From positions 1 to 30,420 of the forward strand of contig JAVBNW010000047.1 in NCBI GenBank assembly GCA_031551255.1: a DNA stretch of 30,420 bases, written 5' to 3'. The translations under genes and the position numbers were made by a program. This DNA comes from JAVBNW01 sp031551255 (lineage in GTDB: Bacteria; Bacillota; Clostridia; Christensenellales; UBA1750). Positions 1-7,911 of the stretch are shown in pieces; position 1 is the first letter of the stretch, and each line of letters opens with the position of its first letter. The notes beneath the pieces are model-generated. The model made no database searches and had not been told where the DNA came from. It was given only the letters and a program-made list of their open reading frames with translations.

Positions 1-20
1 AAAAATTACAACCAAACCCC

Positions 21-53
21 GCGGCCCCCCAACGTGGGGGGGGCCGCTTTTTT
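21..53 (+). terminator. Intrinsic terminator of a gene left of the window
   Basis: A GC-only hairpin (left arm 21-30, right arm about 38-47, loop around 31-37) is followed directly by six T residues at 48-53. This is a standard Rho-independent terminator on the plus strand and must serve a gene ending before the window. Read on the minus strand it also lies downstream of the exonuclease III gene, but there the tail is only weakly T-rich, so two-way use is possible but less certain. Confidence 0.75.
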
Positions 54-60
54 GTGCCTG

Positions 61-107
61 TTGGGGCTTGGGGGGCGGGGGCGGGGGGGGGGGCCGCCCC
101 CCCCCCA
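61..107. other. G-tract / C-tract with G-quadruplex potential
   Basis: The plus strand carries four consecutive runs of four or more G residues separated by one to three bases between about 63 and 93, followed by a run of C residues to about 107. The first part fits the four-run quadruplex pattern, and the G and C runs can also pair as a hairpin. It lies in the 3' flank of the exonuclease III gene. It may also be a place where assembly or sequencing is unreliable. Confidence 0.5.
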
Positions 108-114
108 CGACGTA

Positions 115-867
115 TCATTGTAGCGTCAATTCTATCGGGCAGTGGTCGCTCCCGTAGATATCCGCAAGGATTTCCGCCCCCCCGAGCCTATTTCTGAGCT
201 TTTCCGAGAGTAAGAAATAATCCAGCCTCCACCCCACGTTCCGCTCCCTGGCGTTTGCCATGTACGACCACCAGGTGTACGCGCCGGTCTTGTCAGGGTT
301 TAGATGGCGGTATGTATCGATGAAGCCGGAGGCGAGAAGCTTAGTCATCTTGGCGCGCTCCTCGTCGGTGAAGCCTGCGCTCCTGCGGTTGGAGGCGGCG
401 TTCTTGATGTCGATCACCTCGTGGGCGACGTTTAAGTCTCCGCATAAAACCACCGGCTTTACGTCGTCCAACCGGTGCAAATACGCGCGAAAGTCGTCTT
501 CCCAGCGCATTCTATAGGGCAGGCGCTCAAGCTCACGCTTGGAGTTGGGCACGTAGGCATTCACCAAATAGAAGGTTTCGTATTCGGCGGTGATCACGCG
601 CCCTTCCTGATCATGCTCGTCGATGCCTATGCCGTAGGCGACCGATAAAGGGGGCGTCTTCGTCAGCAGCAGCGTACCGGAATAGCCCTTTTTCTGCGCG
701 CTGTGCCAATAGTCCCCGTATGCGCCGAAATCCCAGTCCGACTGCTCCTTGAGCATCTTGATCTCCTGCAGGCAGATCACATCAGCGTCGGTGGCGCCTA
801 AAAAATCGAAGAACCCGCCCTTTGCGCAAGAGCGAAGGCCGTTTACGTTCCAGGAAATCAGCTTCAT
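115..867 (-). CDS. xth: Exodeoxyribonuclease III (AP endonuclease)
   Basis: A 250-residue protein of the ExoIII/APE1 endonuclease-exonuclease-phosphatase family, which cuts DNA 5' of abasic sites and has 3'-5' exonuclease and 3'-phosphatase activity in base excision repair. The family motifs are all present: N7 in ISWNVNG, the metal ligand E35 in CLQEIK, Y105 in AYVPNS, D144/N146 in GDLNVAH, D216 in WRLDYF and the catalytic pair D241-H242 in SDHCP. The length is normal and the ATG has a GGAGG site about 7 bases upstream. It lies 36 bases after the glycoside hydrolase gene on the same strand, so it may be co-transcribed with it, although the functions are unrelated. The symbol could equally be exoA in Bacillus usage. 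Confidence 0.95.
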   Translation of the reverse strand: MKLISWNVNGLRSCAKGGFFDFLGATDADVICLQEIKMLKEQSDWDFGAYGDYWHSAQKKGYSGTLLLTKTPPLSVAYGIGIDEHDQEGRVITAEYETFYLVNAYVPNSKRELERLPYRMRWEDDFRAYLHRLDDVKPVVLCGDLNVAHEVIDIKNAASNRRSAGFTDEERAKMTKLLASGFIDTYRHLNPDKTGAYTWWSYMANARERNVGWRLDYFLLSEKLRNRLGGAEILADIYGSDHCPIELTLQ

Positions 868-903
868 ATATGTTCCTCCATGGGGCGGCCGCCCCCTTTA
901 TCC

Positions 904-3477
904 CTATGAGCGGCGACTCGATACCGCCAGCATGTCCCCCGCGTCCAGCGAAAGCGGTTGTTTGAATTCGACGCGCCCGTCGCGCACGCTTAAGGGAAGC
1001 TCCTCGCCATTGAGTAGCGCGGCATCCGCTTCCATAGTGGGCAGCTTGAGCGCCTTGACGGTTACGCCGCCGCCCAGCACGCGCAGCGCCAGGCCCTCCT
1101 TACCTAAGGAAACCTCACCCCACGCTCCGCCGGCCGTCCAGATGCCGCGGAACTCTTCATCCTCATGAAGCGGCGAAAAGCCGATCTCGCCCGCGGTCAT
1201 GTCGACGCTTAGGCCCGAATACGCGTTAACGAGCGACCACGCCGCCATGGAGCGCGCGTAGTTGCCGCCGCATTCGATTTCGTTAAACGGGTTCCTGCGC
1301 GCGCCGTCGTAGCGGTCGCGCACCGCGCGCACGCACCTGAGACCTTCTTTTTCCATGCCGCGCAGGATCATATGGCACGCGGCGGCGTATTCGAAGCCGT
1401 GCATGGTTTCCTCGGCGTAGGGTACCGAAATATCCGGGCGCTCGCGGCCCCCGGGATACGCGCAGATCAGCAGCCCGCCCTCGTCCTGCAGGCCGTAAAT
1501 ACGGCAGGGGTTGAACGTTTCCCCGAGCTTTGGCGCGAAGTTGTGGCGGTAGATCGACGACAGCGCGATGCCCACCTTGGTAGGATCGAAAAGATCGCCC
1601 AGGCCGCACAGATCCGCATGCCATTGGCCCAACAGCTGATCGATGGAGCAGCCTTCGCCGATTTGATATTTTATCTGCTTCGTCTCTTCGTTCCAATACG
1701 CGGCGATCACGTCGTCGCCCTGCAGGGATACCCCTCCCTCGGCGTACGTTTCCAGAATCGAGCGGTCGGAAAGGTCGATTTCGTGGGTAAAGTATTCGCC
1801 GTTGAACAGGTGCTCGTCCAGCCAATTCATGCCCTTTTCCTTGATGGAGCGGCATTCGCCGGCAAAATCCGTATCGCCGATCGCTTCGGCCATGCGCGCG
1901 CCGGCTTCCAGCGCCGCAAGGTACATGCCGGTAAGCCATGCGTTGGGGCCGAACAGCTCCATATCCAGCGTGTGGTGCTGGCGGCCGGTCATCACGCCGC
2001 TCTTTTCGGGGTCCCAGCGGTCGGGGTTCAGGTCGGACCACGCGTATTCCAGCGTACGCCGCACCTTGGGCCACAGGCACTCCAGCCACATCGCATCCCC
2101 GCACAGCTTCCACTCGCGGTATGTCTTGATCACCCCGCCCATCTGGCCGTCCACGCAAGGGCGAAAGCCCGATGCCGGCGAGCCCGGGGGCAGCATCAGC
2201 CGAAACGGCAGCGCGCCGTCGGGCTGCAGGTTGTAGGAATAGTCAAGCTCGCGCATGGAGCGCTCCAGCGCCGGAAATAGATGCGGCAGCGCATATTGGT
2301 AGTTCCACACGTGCTGGCAGGAGCCCTCGCAGGAGCCGTCGCGGGCGTGGCTGCCTTCCCACGCATAGAACGAGCCGTCGGTAAGGCGAAGGCAGGTGGG
2401 GCTCTTGAGCACCGCGAGCGTGGAGCCCGCAGCGTCGATCGCCTCCTTGGGCATCGTAGAATTGTATAGCGCCGACGCGAACGCCGCGCTCATCACCTCC
2501 AGCCGCTTCCACGCGCCCAGCGCATAGCGGGCAACGTGGTCGGCGCCGGTAAATTGGGTGGCATACCAGTTGCGCCATACGGGTTTGGCATCGGCCTTAT
2601 CCCAATACTTGACGTAGTTGGGGAAGTACCAGCTCAGCGCAAAGCGCGCAAATACGCTCTCGCCCGGCTCGGCTGAAAGGTGCGCGCACAGCGTGCCGTG
2701 CTCAAGGTAATTTTCGGTGGGCGCAAGCTCGCGCGGCTTGATCCTTCCCGGCGAAGTGAAATCCCGCCAGAACATGTTGAGCCCGTCGAACCAATGGCCC
2801 CTGTACCAGTGGGTTTGCCAGGATACGTCCTTGGCGTCGGTGGCGACGCAGGTTTGCCCCCATGAGGCCGTGTGGTCGTCCTTAGCTGCGCTGCCGAGCA
2901 AAAGCATCGTGCGGTCTTCCGTAAGGATTGCTCGATTGAGCGGGGCCTTTTCGTTGGGGTTGTACAGCGTGAAGGCCACGGTGTAGTCGATGGGGGCGTC
3001 GGTGTCATTTTGAAGCTTTACCTCAAAAAGGCCTGCCGGCAGCGACGAATCGAAGTCGTTCATCGGCTCAAAGGGCGAGAACGCGGAAAGGCTCGCCTTG
3101 GCCGGGAAATCCCCTTCGAATTCGTAGCGCGCGCACGGGAAGTGGGCCGTGAGCTTCGCATCGTCAAAGTGGGGGACGCCGCACAGCGTTTCGCGCGCGG
3201 GGCCGTAGGTATAACCGCCGAACGGATGAAGCCCCTTGCCCATGTACGGCGGCCGGTACGGGCCGTGAAGCGCCCTGGCGGAGAGCAGCTTGCCGTCCCT
3301 TTCCGCCTTGACGGCGATATGCGAAAAGCCGCCCAGGCTTTCCATGTTCGGCCGGTTCATAATCTGCCAATCGACAAACCGCGCCCCGCCGTCCAGCGAC
3401 ACGCTACCTGCGCCGATGCCGCCTAGCGGGAAGCGCACCTCTTTTAAGCGTTCGCCGGTGAATTCGAACCGGGACAT
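904..3477 (-). CDS. GH116-type glycoside hydrolase (DUF608 family)
   Basis: An 857-residue protein with the layout of GH116 enzymes (relatives of non-lysosomal glucosylceramidase GBA2 and bacterial beta-glucosidases or beta-xylosidases). An N-terminal beta-sandwich begins with the family signature PLGGIGAGS (about 17-25), and a C-terminal (alpha/alpha)6 barrel follows. The barrel carries a conserved HVWNY segment (about 388-392) with the LFPALERSMRE helix after it, and HHTLDMELFGPNAW near 500, where the acid/base Asp of the family is expected. There is no signal peptide, so it should be cytoplasmic and act on imported glycosides. The start chosen is the ATG at 3477, which has AGGAGG 8 bases upstream. 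The frame stays open 54 codons further up, but that stretch overlaps the broken DUF3795-type gene. Its neighbours (Gfo/Idh/MocA and SDR enzymes) suggest a sugar or polyol breakdown cluster. The substrate cannot be read from the sequence. Confidence 0.88.
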   Translation of the reverse strand: MSRFEFTGERLKEVRFPLGGIGAGSVSLDGGARFVDWQIMNRPNMESLGGFSHIAVKAERDGKLLSARALHGPYRPPYMGKGLHPFGGYTYGPARETLCGVPHFDDAKLTAHFPCARYEFEGDFPAKASLSAFSPFEPMNDFDSSLPAGLFEVKLQNDTDAPIDYTVAFTLYNPNEKAPLNRAILTEDRTMLLLGSAAKDDHTASWGQTCVATDAKDVSWQTHWYRGHWFDGLNMFWRDFTSPGRIKPRELAPTENYLEHGTLCAHLSAEPGESVFARFALSWYFPNYVKYWDKADAKPVWRNWYATQFTGADHVARYALGAWKRLEVMSAAFASALYNSTMPKEAIDAAGSTLAVLKSPTCLRLTDGSFYAWEGSHARDGSCEGSCQHVWNYQYALPHLFPALERSMRELDYSYNLQPDGALPFRLMLPPGSPASGFRPCVDGQMGGVIKTYREWKLCGDAMWLECLWPKVRRTLEYAWSDLNPDRWDPEKSGVMTGRQHHTLDMELFGPNAWLTGMYLAALEAGARMAEAIGDTDFAGECRSIKEKGMNWLDEHLFNGEYFTHEIDLSDRSILETYAEGGVSLQGDDVIAAYWNEETKQIKYQIGEGCSIDQLLGQWHADLCGLGDLFDPTKVGIALSSIYRHNFAPKLGETFNPCRIYGLQDEGGLLICAYPGGRERPDISVPYAEETMHGFEYAAACHMILRGMEKEGLRCVRAVRDRYDGARRNPFNEIECGGNYARSMAAWSLVNAYSGLSVDMTAGEIGFSPLHEDEEFRGIWTAGGAWGEVSLGKEGLALRVLGGGVTVKALKLPTMEADAALLNGEELPLSVRDGRVEFKQPLSLDAGDMLAVSSRRS

Positions 3478-3503
3478 TGGGTATACCTCCTTTTTTTCGG
3501 CCT

Positions 3504-3833
3504 TTATGCCAATATATTTGCCTTGTTTACGTAGGTGTCGACGTATTCCCGAAGCGGCGGGCGCGGATACTGTTCGCACGCGTCGCACGAACCAATTCTC
3601 TTCTTTTTGCAGCAGGCCATTCACGGGCACTCGCGGCATAGGGAGAAAATTTGCTCCGTTCTGCCGCCAAGGTAGCGGATATCCTTAACAGGAACTTCTC
3701 TGCCGAATGCCTCGAGGTAATACGCGGCGATTTCGGCGCGCATGGAAGAGTCGTCTGTCACGGTAGCGATATAGGCTTTGCAGCGCAAGCAGTCGTGCCC
3801 GAACCAGCAGGGGTCGGGCGCTTGCTCGGGTAA
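3504..3833 (-). pseudogene. Broken DUF3795-type cysteine-rich protein
   Basis: On the minus strand, in the SDR gene's own frame and directly after its TAA stop, the sequence reads on as a protein with paired cysteines: CWFGHDCLRCKAYIAT, then FSLCRECP, an in-frame TGA at 3623-3621, then MACCKKKRIGSCDACEQYP and a final TAA at 3504. The cysteine spacing and the CxxCKAYIAT, CxxCP and CDxCEQYP order resemble DUF3795 zinc-binding-like proteins. No ATG, GTG or TTG start lies before the first cysteines, and the TGA splits the frame. The TGA is one C-to-T change from CGA (Arg). I read it as a decayed gene with both a lost start and a nonsense mutation. The family assignment is from pattern memory only. 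Confidence 0.6.
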
Positions 3834-4604
3834 TTATTCCATCTCCTCAAATCCGTAGGGCCTGGAGCCTGCCGACATCAGGTGGTTGCCCCCGTCCATC
3901 ACGATGCAGTTGCCGGTGATGGACAGCGCGGAAGGGCAGGCCAGAAAATCCGCGAGATCCGCGATCTCCTCCGGGCGCACCCAGCGGTGCATCGGAATGG
4001 CGGGATATGTTGCGGCCATGCGCTCCTTCGTCGACCGGTCGGCTACGATATAGCCCGGGGCGATCGCGTTGACGCGTATGCCGTATTGCGCAACCTCCAC
4101 TGCGGCGTGGCGCGTAAGCTTGGCGAGCGCCGCCTTGAACATGCCGTATACCGACCCGCCGCAGAACTGATTGACGCCGTGGTTCGATCCGATGGCGATG
4201 ATGGAGCCGCGCACGCCGTTTCGCTTCATGCACTCGGCGGCCTCCTGCATGCAAAAATACGCGCCCTTGATGTTCACGCCGCACACCTCGTCGAACATGG
4301 TCTCCTCCGTCTCCAGAAAAGGGGCCGTGCGCGTGATGCCCGAGTTGTTCACGAACAGGTCGGGGCAACCCATCGCGGCTTCCCACTCCCTAAAAAGCCT
4401 GGCGATTTGCGCGCGGTCCGACAGATTGGCCTGTATGGCCACCGCGTTGCGGCCCATGCCCCGGATGGCGCTGAGCGTATCTTCCATGCCCTCCATGCTC
4501 GCGTTGCAATGCAGCCCCACGTCGTAGCCGATTTCGGCCAGGCGCAGCGCCATGCCCTTGCCGTTTCCCTTGCCCGAACCGGTGATCCATGCGGTTTTCT
4601 TCAA
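3834..4604 (-). CDS. SDR family NAD(P)-dependent oxidoreductase
   Basis: A 256-residue classical short-chain dehydrogenase/reductase. It has the cofactor motif TGSGKGNG (8-15), NNSG (86-89), and the catalytic residues N111, S140 (AIGSNHG), Y153 and K157 (YGMFK). The PGY segment and the C-terminal VMDGG are also typical. It starts at TTG (4604), chosen because GGAGG lies 7 bases upstream. It is the second gene of the minus-strand cluster, about 90 bases after the Gfo/Idh/MocA gene, and together they suggest oxidation and reduction of a sugar, sugar acid or polyol. The N-terminal VGLHCNAS segment after the second strand, without an acidic residue, would fit NADP preference, but this is weak. 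The exact substrate is unknown. Confidence 0.9.
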   Translation of the reverse strand: MKKTAWITGSGKGNGKGMALRLAEIGYDVGLHCNASMEGMEDTLSAIRGMGRNAVAIQANLSDRAQIARLFREWEAAMGCPDLFVNNSGITRTAPFLETEETMFDEVCGVNIKGAYFCMQEAAECMKRNGVRGSIIAIGSNHGVNQFCGGSVYGMFKAALAKLTRHAAVEVAQYGIRVNAIAPGYIVADRSTKERMAATYPAIPMHRWVRPEEIADLADFLACPSALSITGNCIVMDGGNHLMSAGSRPYGFEEME

Positions 4605-4630
4605 AATAAAACCTCCTTTTCATAAAACAA

Positions 4631-4662
4631 TCAAGGCGGGCGCCACGGGCGGCCCGCCTTGA
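4631..4662 (-). other. Intercistronic inverted repeat, possible partial terminator
   Basis: An 11-bp perfect stem (4631-4641 with 4652-4662) lies between the Gfo/Idh/MocA and SDR genes. On the minus strand it is followed by a T-rich stretch (4630-4621), so it could act as a leaky terminator or an mRNA-stabilising hairpin that sets the ratio of the two enzymes. Confidence 0.5.
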
Positions 4663-4694
4663 CGGCGCGTGAAAGCGGGATTTGCCGGCGAGCC

Positions 4695-5777
4695 CTACAG
4701 CTCGACCGCCACTTCCTTTTTCAGCTCGCTCGAGCGGATGATGCCGTCGATGATCGCCTGGTTGTACAGGATCTGCGAGCAGGGAATCGGCGCGGGGCCG
4801 TTGGTTTGAACCGCCTCGACGAATGCGCGCACCTTGGCGTAGAAGCGGTCGAACGGGTTGTTGTTGATGGGAATGGACGTCTCGGCAAGGTTGCCGCACA
4901 CGTCGTGGTACATGAACACCGGGCCGATGGTGCCGTCCCACGCGCCGCCCCACGGGGTTCCATAGCCGGCGGGCTTGACTTTGAGGCCCGCGTCGGTACC
5001 AAGGAAAATCGTATCCCCCATCGTATCCATGTGGATGGCCCAGCTCATGCGGAAATCTAGCACGATGTCGCCTTCCAGGCGCACGAAGGCCGCCGAGAAG
5101 TCGTCCACGCCGAACTTATCGGCATCCTTATAGTATTTGGGGTTGGTGCCGAAGTAGTTGGAGGCGTATGCGGAAACCGTAAGCGGCTTGGGGTAGCCGA
5201 TGGAGTTGAGCGCCATATCCAGCCCGTAGCACCCGATATCCGCCAGCGCGCCTACGCCCGCCAGTTCTTTGCTGATGAATGTGCCGCCGGGGATGCCGCG
5301 GCGGCGCCCGCCGCCGGTCTGCACGTAGTAGATCTTGCCCAGCTCGCCGGACTGCACGATGTTTTTGATCATCAGCATGTTCGGGTCGTAGCGAGGCTGA
5401 AAGCCTATGGAGAGGATCTTGCCGGCCTTCTTTGCCGCGGCATCCATGGCCTTGGCCTCGCCAAGCATGACGCTCATGGGCTTTTCGCACAACACGTTCA
5501 CGCCCGCCTCGAGCGCGCCGACGGTGCACTCGGCATGGGTGGAGTTATACGTGCACACGCTCACGCCGTCAAGATCGAGCTTGAGAAGATCTTCGAATTT
5601 TTCAAACGCCTTGGCATCAGGCATATCGAACTCGTCGAAGAACGCGCGCGCCTTGCCGGGCACGATGTCCGCGCCGCCGACGACCTGGATGTCGTCCATC
5701 TTCTGGTACGCCTTCATATGCGAGTGTGCGATGCCGCCGGTGCCGATGATGCCGATGCGGAGCTTTTTGGCTGCCAT
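4695..5777 (-). CDS. Gfo/Idh/MocA family oxidoreductase
   Basis: A 360-residue NAD(P)-dependent sugar or polyol dehydrogenase of the Gfo/Idh/MocA family. The Rossmann motif is GIIGTGGIAHSH (9-20), the EKP catalytic lysine motif is at 98-100, and the later DIGCYGLD motif has Tyr at the usual catalytic His position, as in the glucose-fructose oxidoreductase branch. The C-terminal half is the usual open beta-sheet domain. The ATG at 5777 has GGGAGG 8 bases upstream. It is the first gene of the minus-strand cluster. Such enzymes act on myo-inositol, glucose, or glycosides as part of oxidation-elimination routes, which would fit the nearby GH116 enzyme. The true substrate cannot be told from sequence alone. 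Confidence 0.92.
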   Translation of the reverse strand: MAAKKLRIGIIGTGGIAHSHMKAYQKMDDIQVVGGADIVPGKARAFFDEFDMPDAKAFEKFEDLLKLDLDGVSVCTYNSTHAECTVGALEAGVNVLCEKPMSVMLGEAKAMDAAAKKAGKILSIGFQPRYDPNMLMIKNIVQSGELGKIYYVQTGGGRRRGIPGGTFISKELAGVGALADIGCYGLDMALNSIGYPKPLTVSAYASNYFGTNPKYYKDADKFGVDDFSAAFVRLEGDIVLDFRMSWAIHMDTMGDTIFLGTDAGLKVKPAGYGTPWGGAWDGTIGPVFMYHDVCGNLAETSIPINNNPFDRFYAKVRAFVEAVQTNGPAPIPCSQILYNQAIIDGIIRSSELKKEVAVEL

Positions 5778-5863
5778 GTCCCATTCCTCCCGATTTATAT
5801 AGTATTTGTTCCCATCGAGTATACATCATTCGCGGCAAAGGAGGAAGAGCGCCGGGATGTTTT

Positions 5864-5892
5864 TTGACAACTTACTTACCTTGTGATATTGT
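5864..5892 (+). promoter_or_regulatory. Sigma-70/A-type promoter upstream of repeat A and the MATE gene
   Basis: A perfect -35 box TTGACA (5864-5869) is followed after exactly 17 bases by TATTGT (5887-5892, four of six matches to TATAAT), giving a start near 5899 on the plus strand. Downstream lie a GGAGGAGAGG ribosome-site-like stretch (about 5922-5931) and an ATG at 5944 that opens a short basic peptide (MTKSAMKKKSAG) running into repeat A. It probably was the native promoter and start region of the MATE gene, now about 600 bases away from the transporter ORF. Confidence 0.65.
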
Positions 5893-6006
5893 CGGGAAAT
5901 CGGCAAAAAGACCGTTTGGGTGCGGAGGAGAGGTGCCAGACTGATGACAAAGTCAGCAATGAAAAAGAAAAGTGCGGGAAACGGAAAAGCATTGTGTTAC
6001 GCGGCT

Positions 6007-6308
6007 TTTCTTGGGGCGTGGAGCCTTCCTCAGTTCGCGAATACCGGCGCTAGCCTCCTAAGATCGGCTACCGCCGGTCGCTCACTGGCCCTCCCCCTCG
6101 CTGTTTGCGTGCACCGCACGCGCTCGGTGTCGGGCCCCCGCATAAAAGAGCCGGAGGGTGGCCGGAGCCGTGCGCGCCGAAGACGCAAACCGGCACGGCG
6201 CAAGGCCAGTGAGCGACCCGCGGCAATCGACCTTAGAAGATTGCCACGGGTATTCGCCAACTGCAAGAATGTACGGCCGCAGGCTCATACCTTTAGGTAT
6301 GCAAGTCC
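6007..6308 (+). repeat. Long palindromic non-coding repeat, copy A (inverted with respect to copy B)
   Basis: About 300 bases that recur, inverted, at 13274-13617. The core 6031-6263 is MITE-like: two 60-base imperfect inverted arms (6031-6090 and 6204-6263), each starting with CAGTT then GCGAATACC, enclose a 113-base centre. The inner arm ends (TCGCTCACTGGCC and its complement) match perfectly. Beyond the arm is a CATACC-TTTA-GGTATG hairpin (about 6287-6302). Long open frames cross it on both strands, but they only reflect GC richness and symmetry. No transposase is present in the window, so it would be non-autonomous if mobile. Confidence 0.8.
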
Positions 6309-6343
6309 GACCGGGAATGACGCAGGATATGGTGATTCCGGGG

Positions 6344-6486
6344 GGACACGCCTTTATGAGAGGCTGTCCTGCGCGGTGCCGGATTGCTCCATTTTTAGTT
6401 GCGTTCAAGCAATCCGGCATGCATATGGCACGTCAAGGACTTGCATGTCGCGATGGCAAACCGCAGTTTGTCATCGCACTGATGCA
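6344..6486 (+). repeat. Cluster of hairpins joined to repeat A, ending at the MATE start
   Basis: Three successive hairpins fill the stretch between repeat A and the MATE gene. One pairs GGACA-GCCT with AGGC-GTCC (about 6344-6369). One pairs CCGGATTGCT with AGCAATCCGG (about 6381-6419). One pairs GCGATGGCAAAC (6450-6461) with GTTTGTCATCGC (6466-6477), with outer TGCAT/ATGCA arms. The last has a relative next to repeat B at 13206-13240 with a changed but still paired stem base. No convincing gene lies here. Confidence 0.6.
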
Positions 6487-6491
6487 TAACC

Positions 6492-7838
6492 ATGGCGCGG
6501 GATATGACGCGCGGCGGCATCGCCGGAACACTGGCGGCATTTTCAGCCCCGCTGGTGCTCAGCGGATTGTTGCAACAATTATATAGCTGGGCCGACGCGC
6601 TGATCGTGGGCAACTTTGTGGGCGAAGCTTCTTTGGCGGCTATCGGCGCGACCGGCAGCCTGTCGGGCCTGTTCATCGCGCTTGTCAGCGGTTTTGCCGT
6701 GGGCGTATCCATCGTCGCCGCACAGGCATACGGCGAGGGCAACCACGCCGTAATCGGCCGGATTACCGGGGCGTTTTTGCTCTTCCTTGGCGGCCTTTCC
6801 TTGCTGCTTGCCGCCGTAGGCGTACCGCTCGCCAAGCCCTTGCTTCTTTTGCTCGGCACGCCGGAGGATATTTTGCCGCTTTCAAAAACATATCTTTCCA
6901 TCACCTTGGCGGGCATCCCCGCGCTGGCCGTTTACAACGTATACAACGCCGTATTCAGGGGCATCGGCGATAGCCGCACGCCGCTTTATTCCATCGTCGT
7001 ATCCGCGCTGGCCAACGTGGCGCTGGATGTTCTATTCGTTGCGGCATTGGGCTGGGGCGTCGCGGGGGCCGCCGCGGCCACGGTGCTTTCGCAGGTGGCG
7101 ATGGCGGCGTTTCTCGCGATGTACGCACACCGCAGCAACGATCTATTGCGCATTCGGTGGGGCCGCGAAATGTTTTCGCGCGATGTACTCGGCCGCGGAC
7201 TTAAACTGAGCATCCCTACCGCGGTACAGTCCGCGGTGCGTTCGGTAGGCTCCCTGTCGCTGCAAAACATCATGAACTCTTTCGGAACGCAGACCGTCGC
7301 AGCCATCACCACCGCCTATCGCATCGATTCGGTGGTACTTTTGCCGGTGGTCAACTTAGGCTCGGGCGTCTCCACGTTCGCCGCGCAAAACATCGGCGCG
7401 AGTGATGGGCGCAGGGCGCGCAAGGGTATGGTCGCCGGGCTTGTGCTTTCGGTCGGGGTATCGGTGGTGGTCACGGCGTTTGTCATCCCTGCGGGCGGCT
7501 GGCTGATGGGGCTTTTTGGGCTTACCCAGGGGGCAATCGGCATCGGAAAGGAATTTTTTGCGTCCATAGCGCTGTTTTACCCGGCATTCGCCGGAATCTG
7601 CGCGCTGAACGGATACCTGCAAGGGCGCGGCGACGTGCTGTTTACAGGTATCGCGGGCATTGCGGCGCTGGCTATGCGCATCGCGCTATCCTACCTGCTC
7701 GCGCCGATGCTTAGCAACATGGTCATCGCGTGGGCCGAGGTGTTTTCGTGGATATTCCACCTAGGGCTATGCGGCTTTCGCTATGTGTGGCTCAGGCACT
7801 CGGACAAAAAAACCGGCACGGAGGCCATCCAAGGTTGA
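6492..7838 (+). CDS. MATE family efflux transporter
   Basis: A 448-residue multidrug and toxic compound extrusion protein, an inner-membrane cation-coupled exporter. It opens with the family N-terminus DMTRGGIAGTLAAFSAPLVLSGLLQQLY and shows about twelve hydrophobic helices in two similar halves. The VYNVYNAVFRGIGDSRTP segment is typical of helix 4-5 in NorM/DinF-type members. The start is uncertain: the ATG at 6492 (or 6504) has no good Shine-Dalgarno, and directly upstream is a hairpin cluster and repeat A. A proper promoter and ribosome site lie about 600 bases upstream at 5864-5931, which suggests that the repeat landed in the 5' end of the gene and replaced its original start. The membrane core seems complete, so it may still work if translation starts at 6492. 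Confidence 0.9.
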   Translation: MARDMTRGGIAGTLAAFSAPLVLSGLLQQLYSWADALIVGNFVGEASLAAIGATGSLSGLFIALVSGFAVGVSIVAAQAYGEGNHAVIGRITGAFLLFLGGLSLLLAAVGVPLAKPLLLLLGTPEDILPLSKTYLSITLAGIPALAVYNVYNAVFRGIGDSRTPLYSIVVSALANVALDVLFVAALGWGVAGAAAATVLSQVAMAAFLAMYAHRSNDLLRIRWGREMFSRDVLGRGLKLSIPTAVQSAVRSVGSLSLQNIMNSFGTQTVAAITTAYRIDSVVLLPVVNLGSGVSTFAAQNIGASDGRRARKGMVAGLVLSVGVSVVVTAFVIPAGGWLMGLFGLTQGAIGIGKEFFASIALFYPAFAGICALNGYLQGRGDVLFTGIAGIAALAMRIALSYLLAPMLSNMVIAWAEVFSWIFHLGLCGFRYVWLRHSDKKTGTEAIQG

Positions 7839-7911
7839 CGGTGCGAAGAGGATTCTTTAAGCATTTGCGGAATTTTTACTGCATGATGGGCATGAAGGGC
7901 GGAGGGGCGGC

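Noticed and set aside
1372..2280. 302-residue plus-strand frame opposite the GH116 gene
   Set aside because: It is an antisense shadow of a strongly supported gene, with Arg/Ala/His-rich translation and no motifs.
3573..3623. Selenocysteine reading of the in-frame TGA in the DUF3795-like sequence
   Set aside because: A small GAATTGGTTC hairpin follows the TGA, but there is no start codon for the frame, the family position is not a known selenocysteine site, and a CGA-to-TGA nonsense change is simpler.
5920..6489. 189-residue open frame on the plus strand
   Set aside because: It runs through the palindromic repeat A; the Arg-rich translation has no family features, and matching open frames appear on both strands of copy B.
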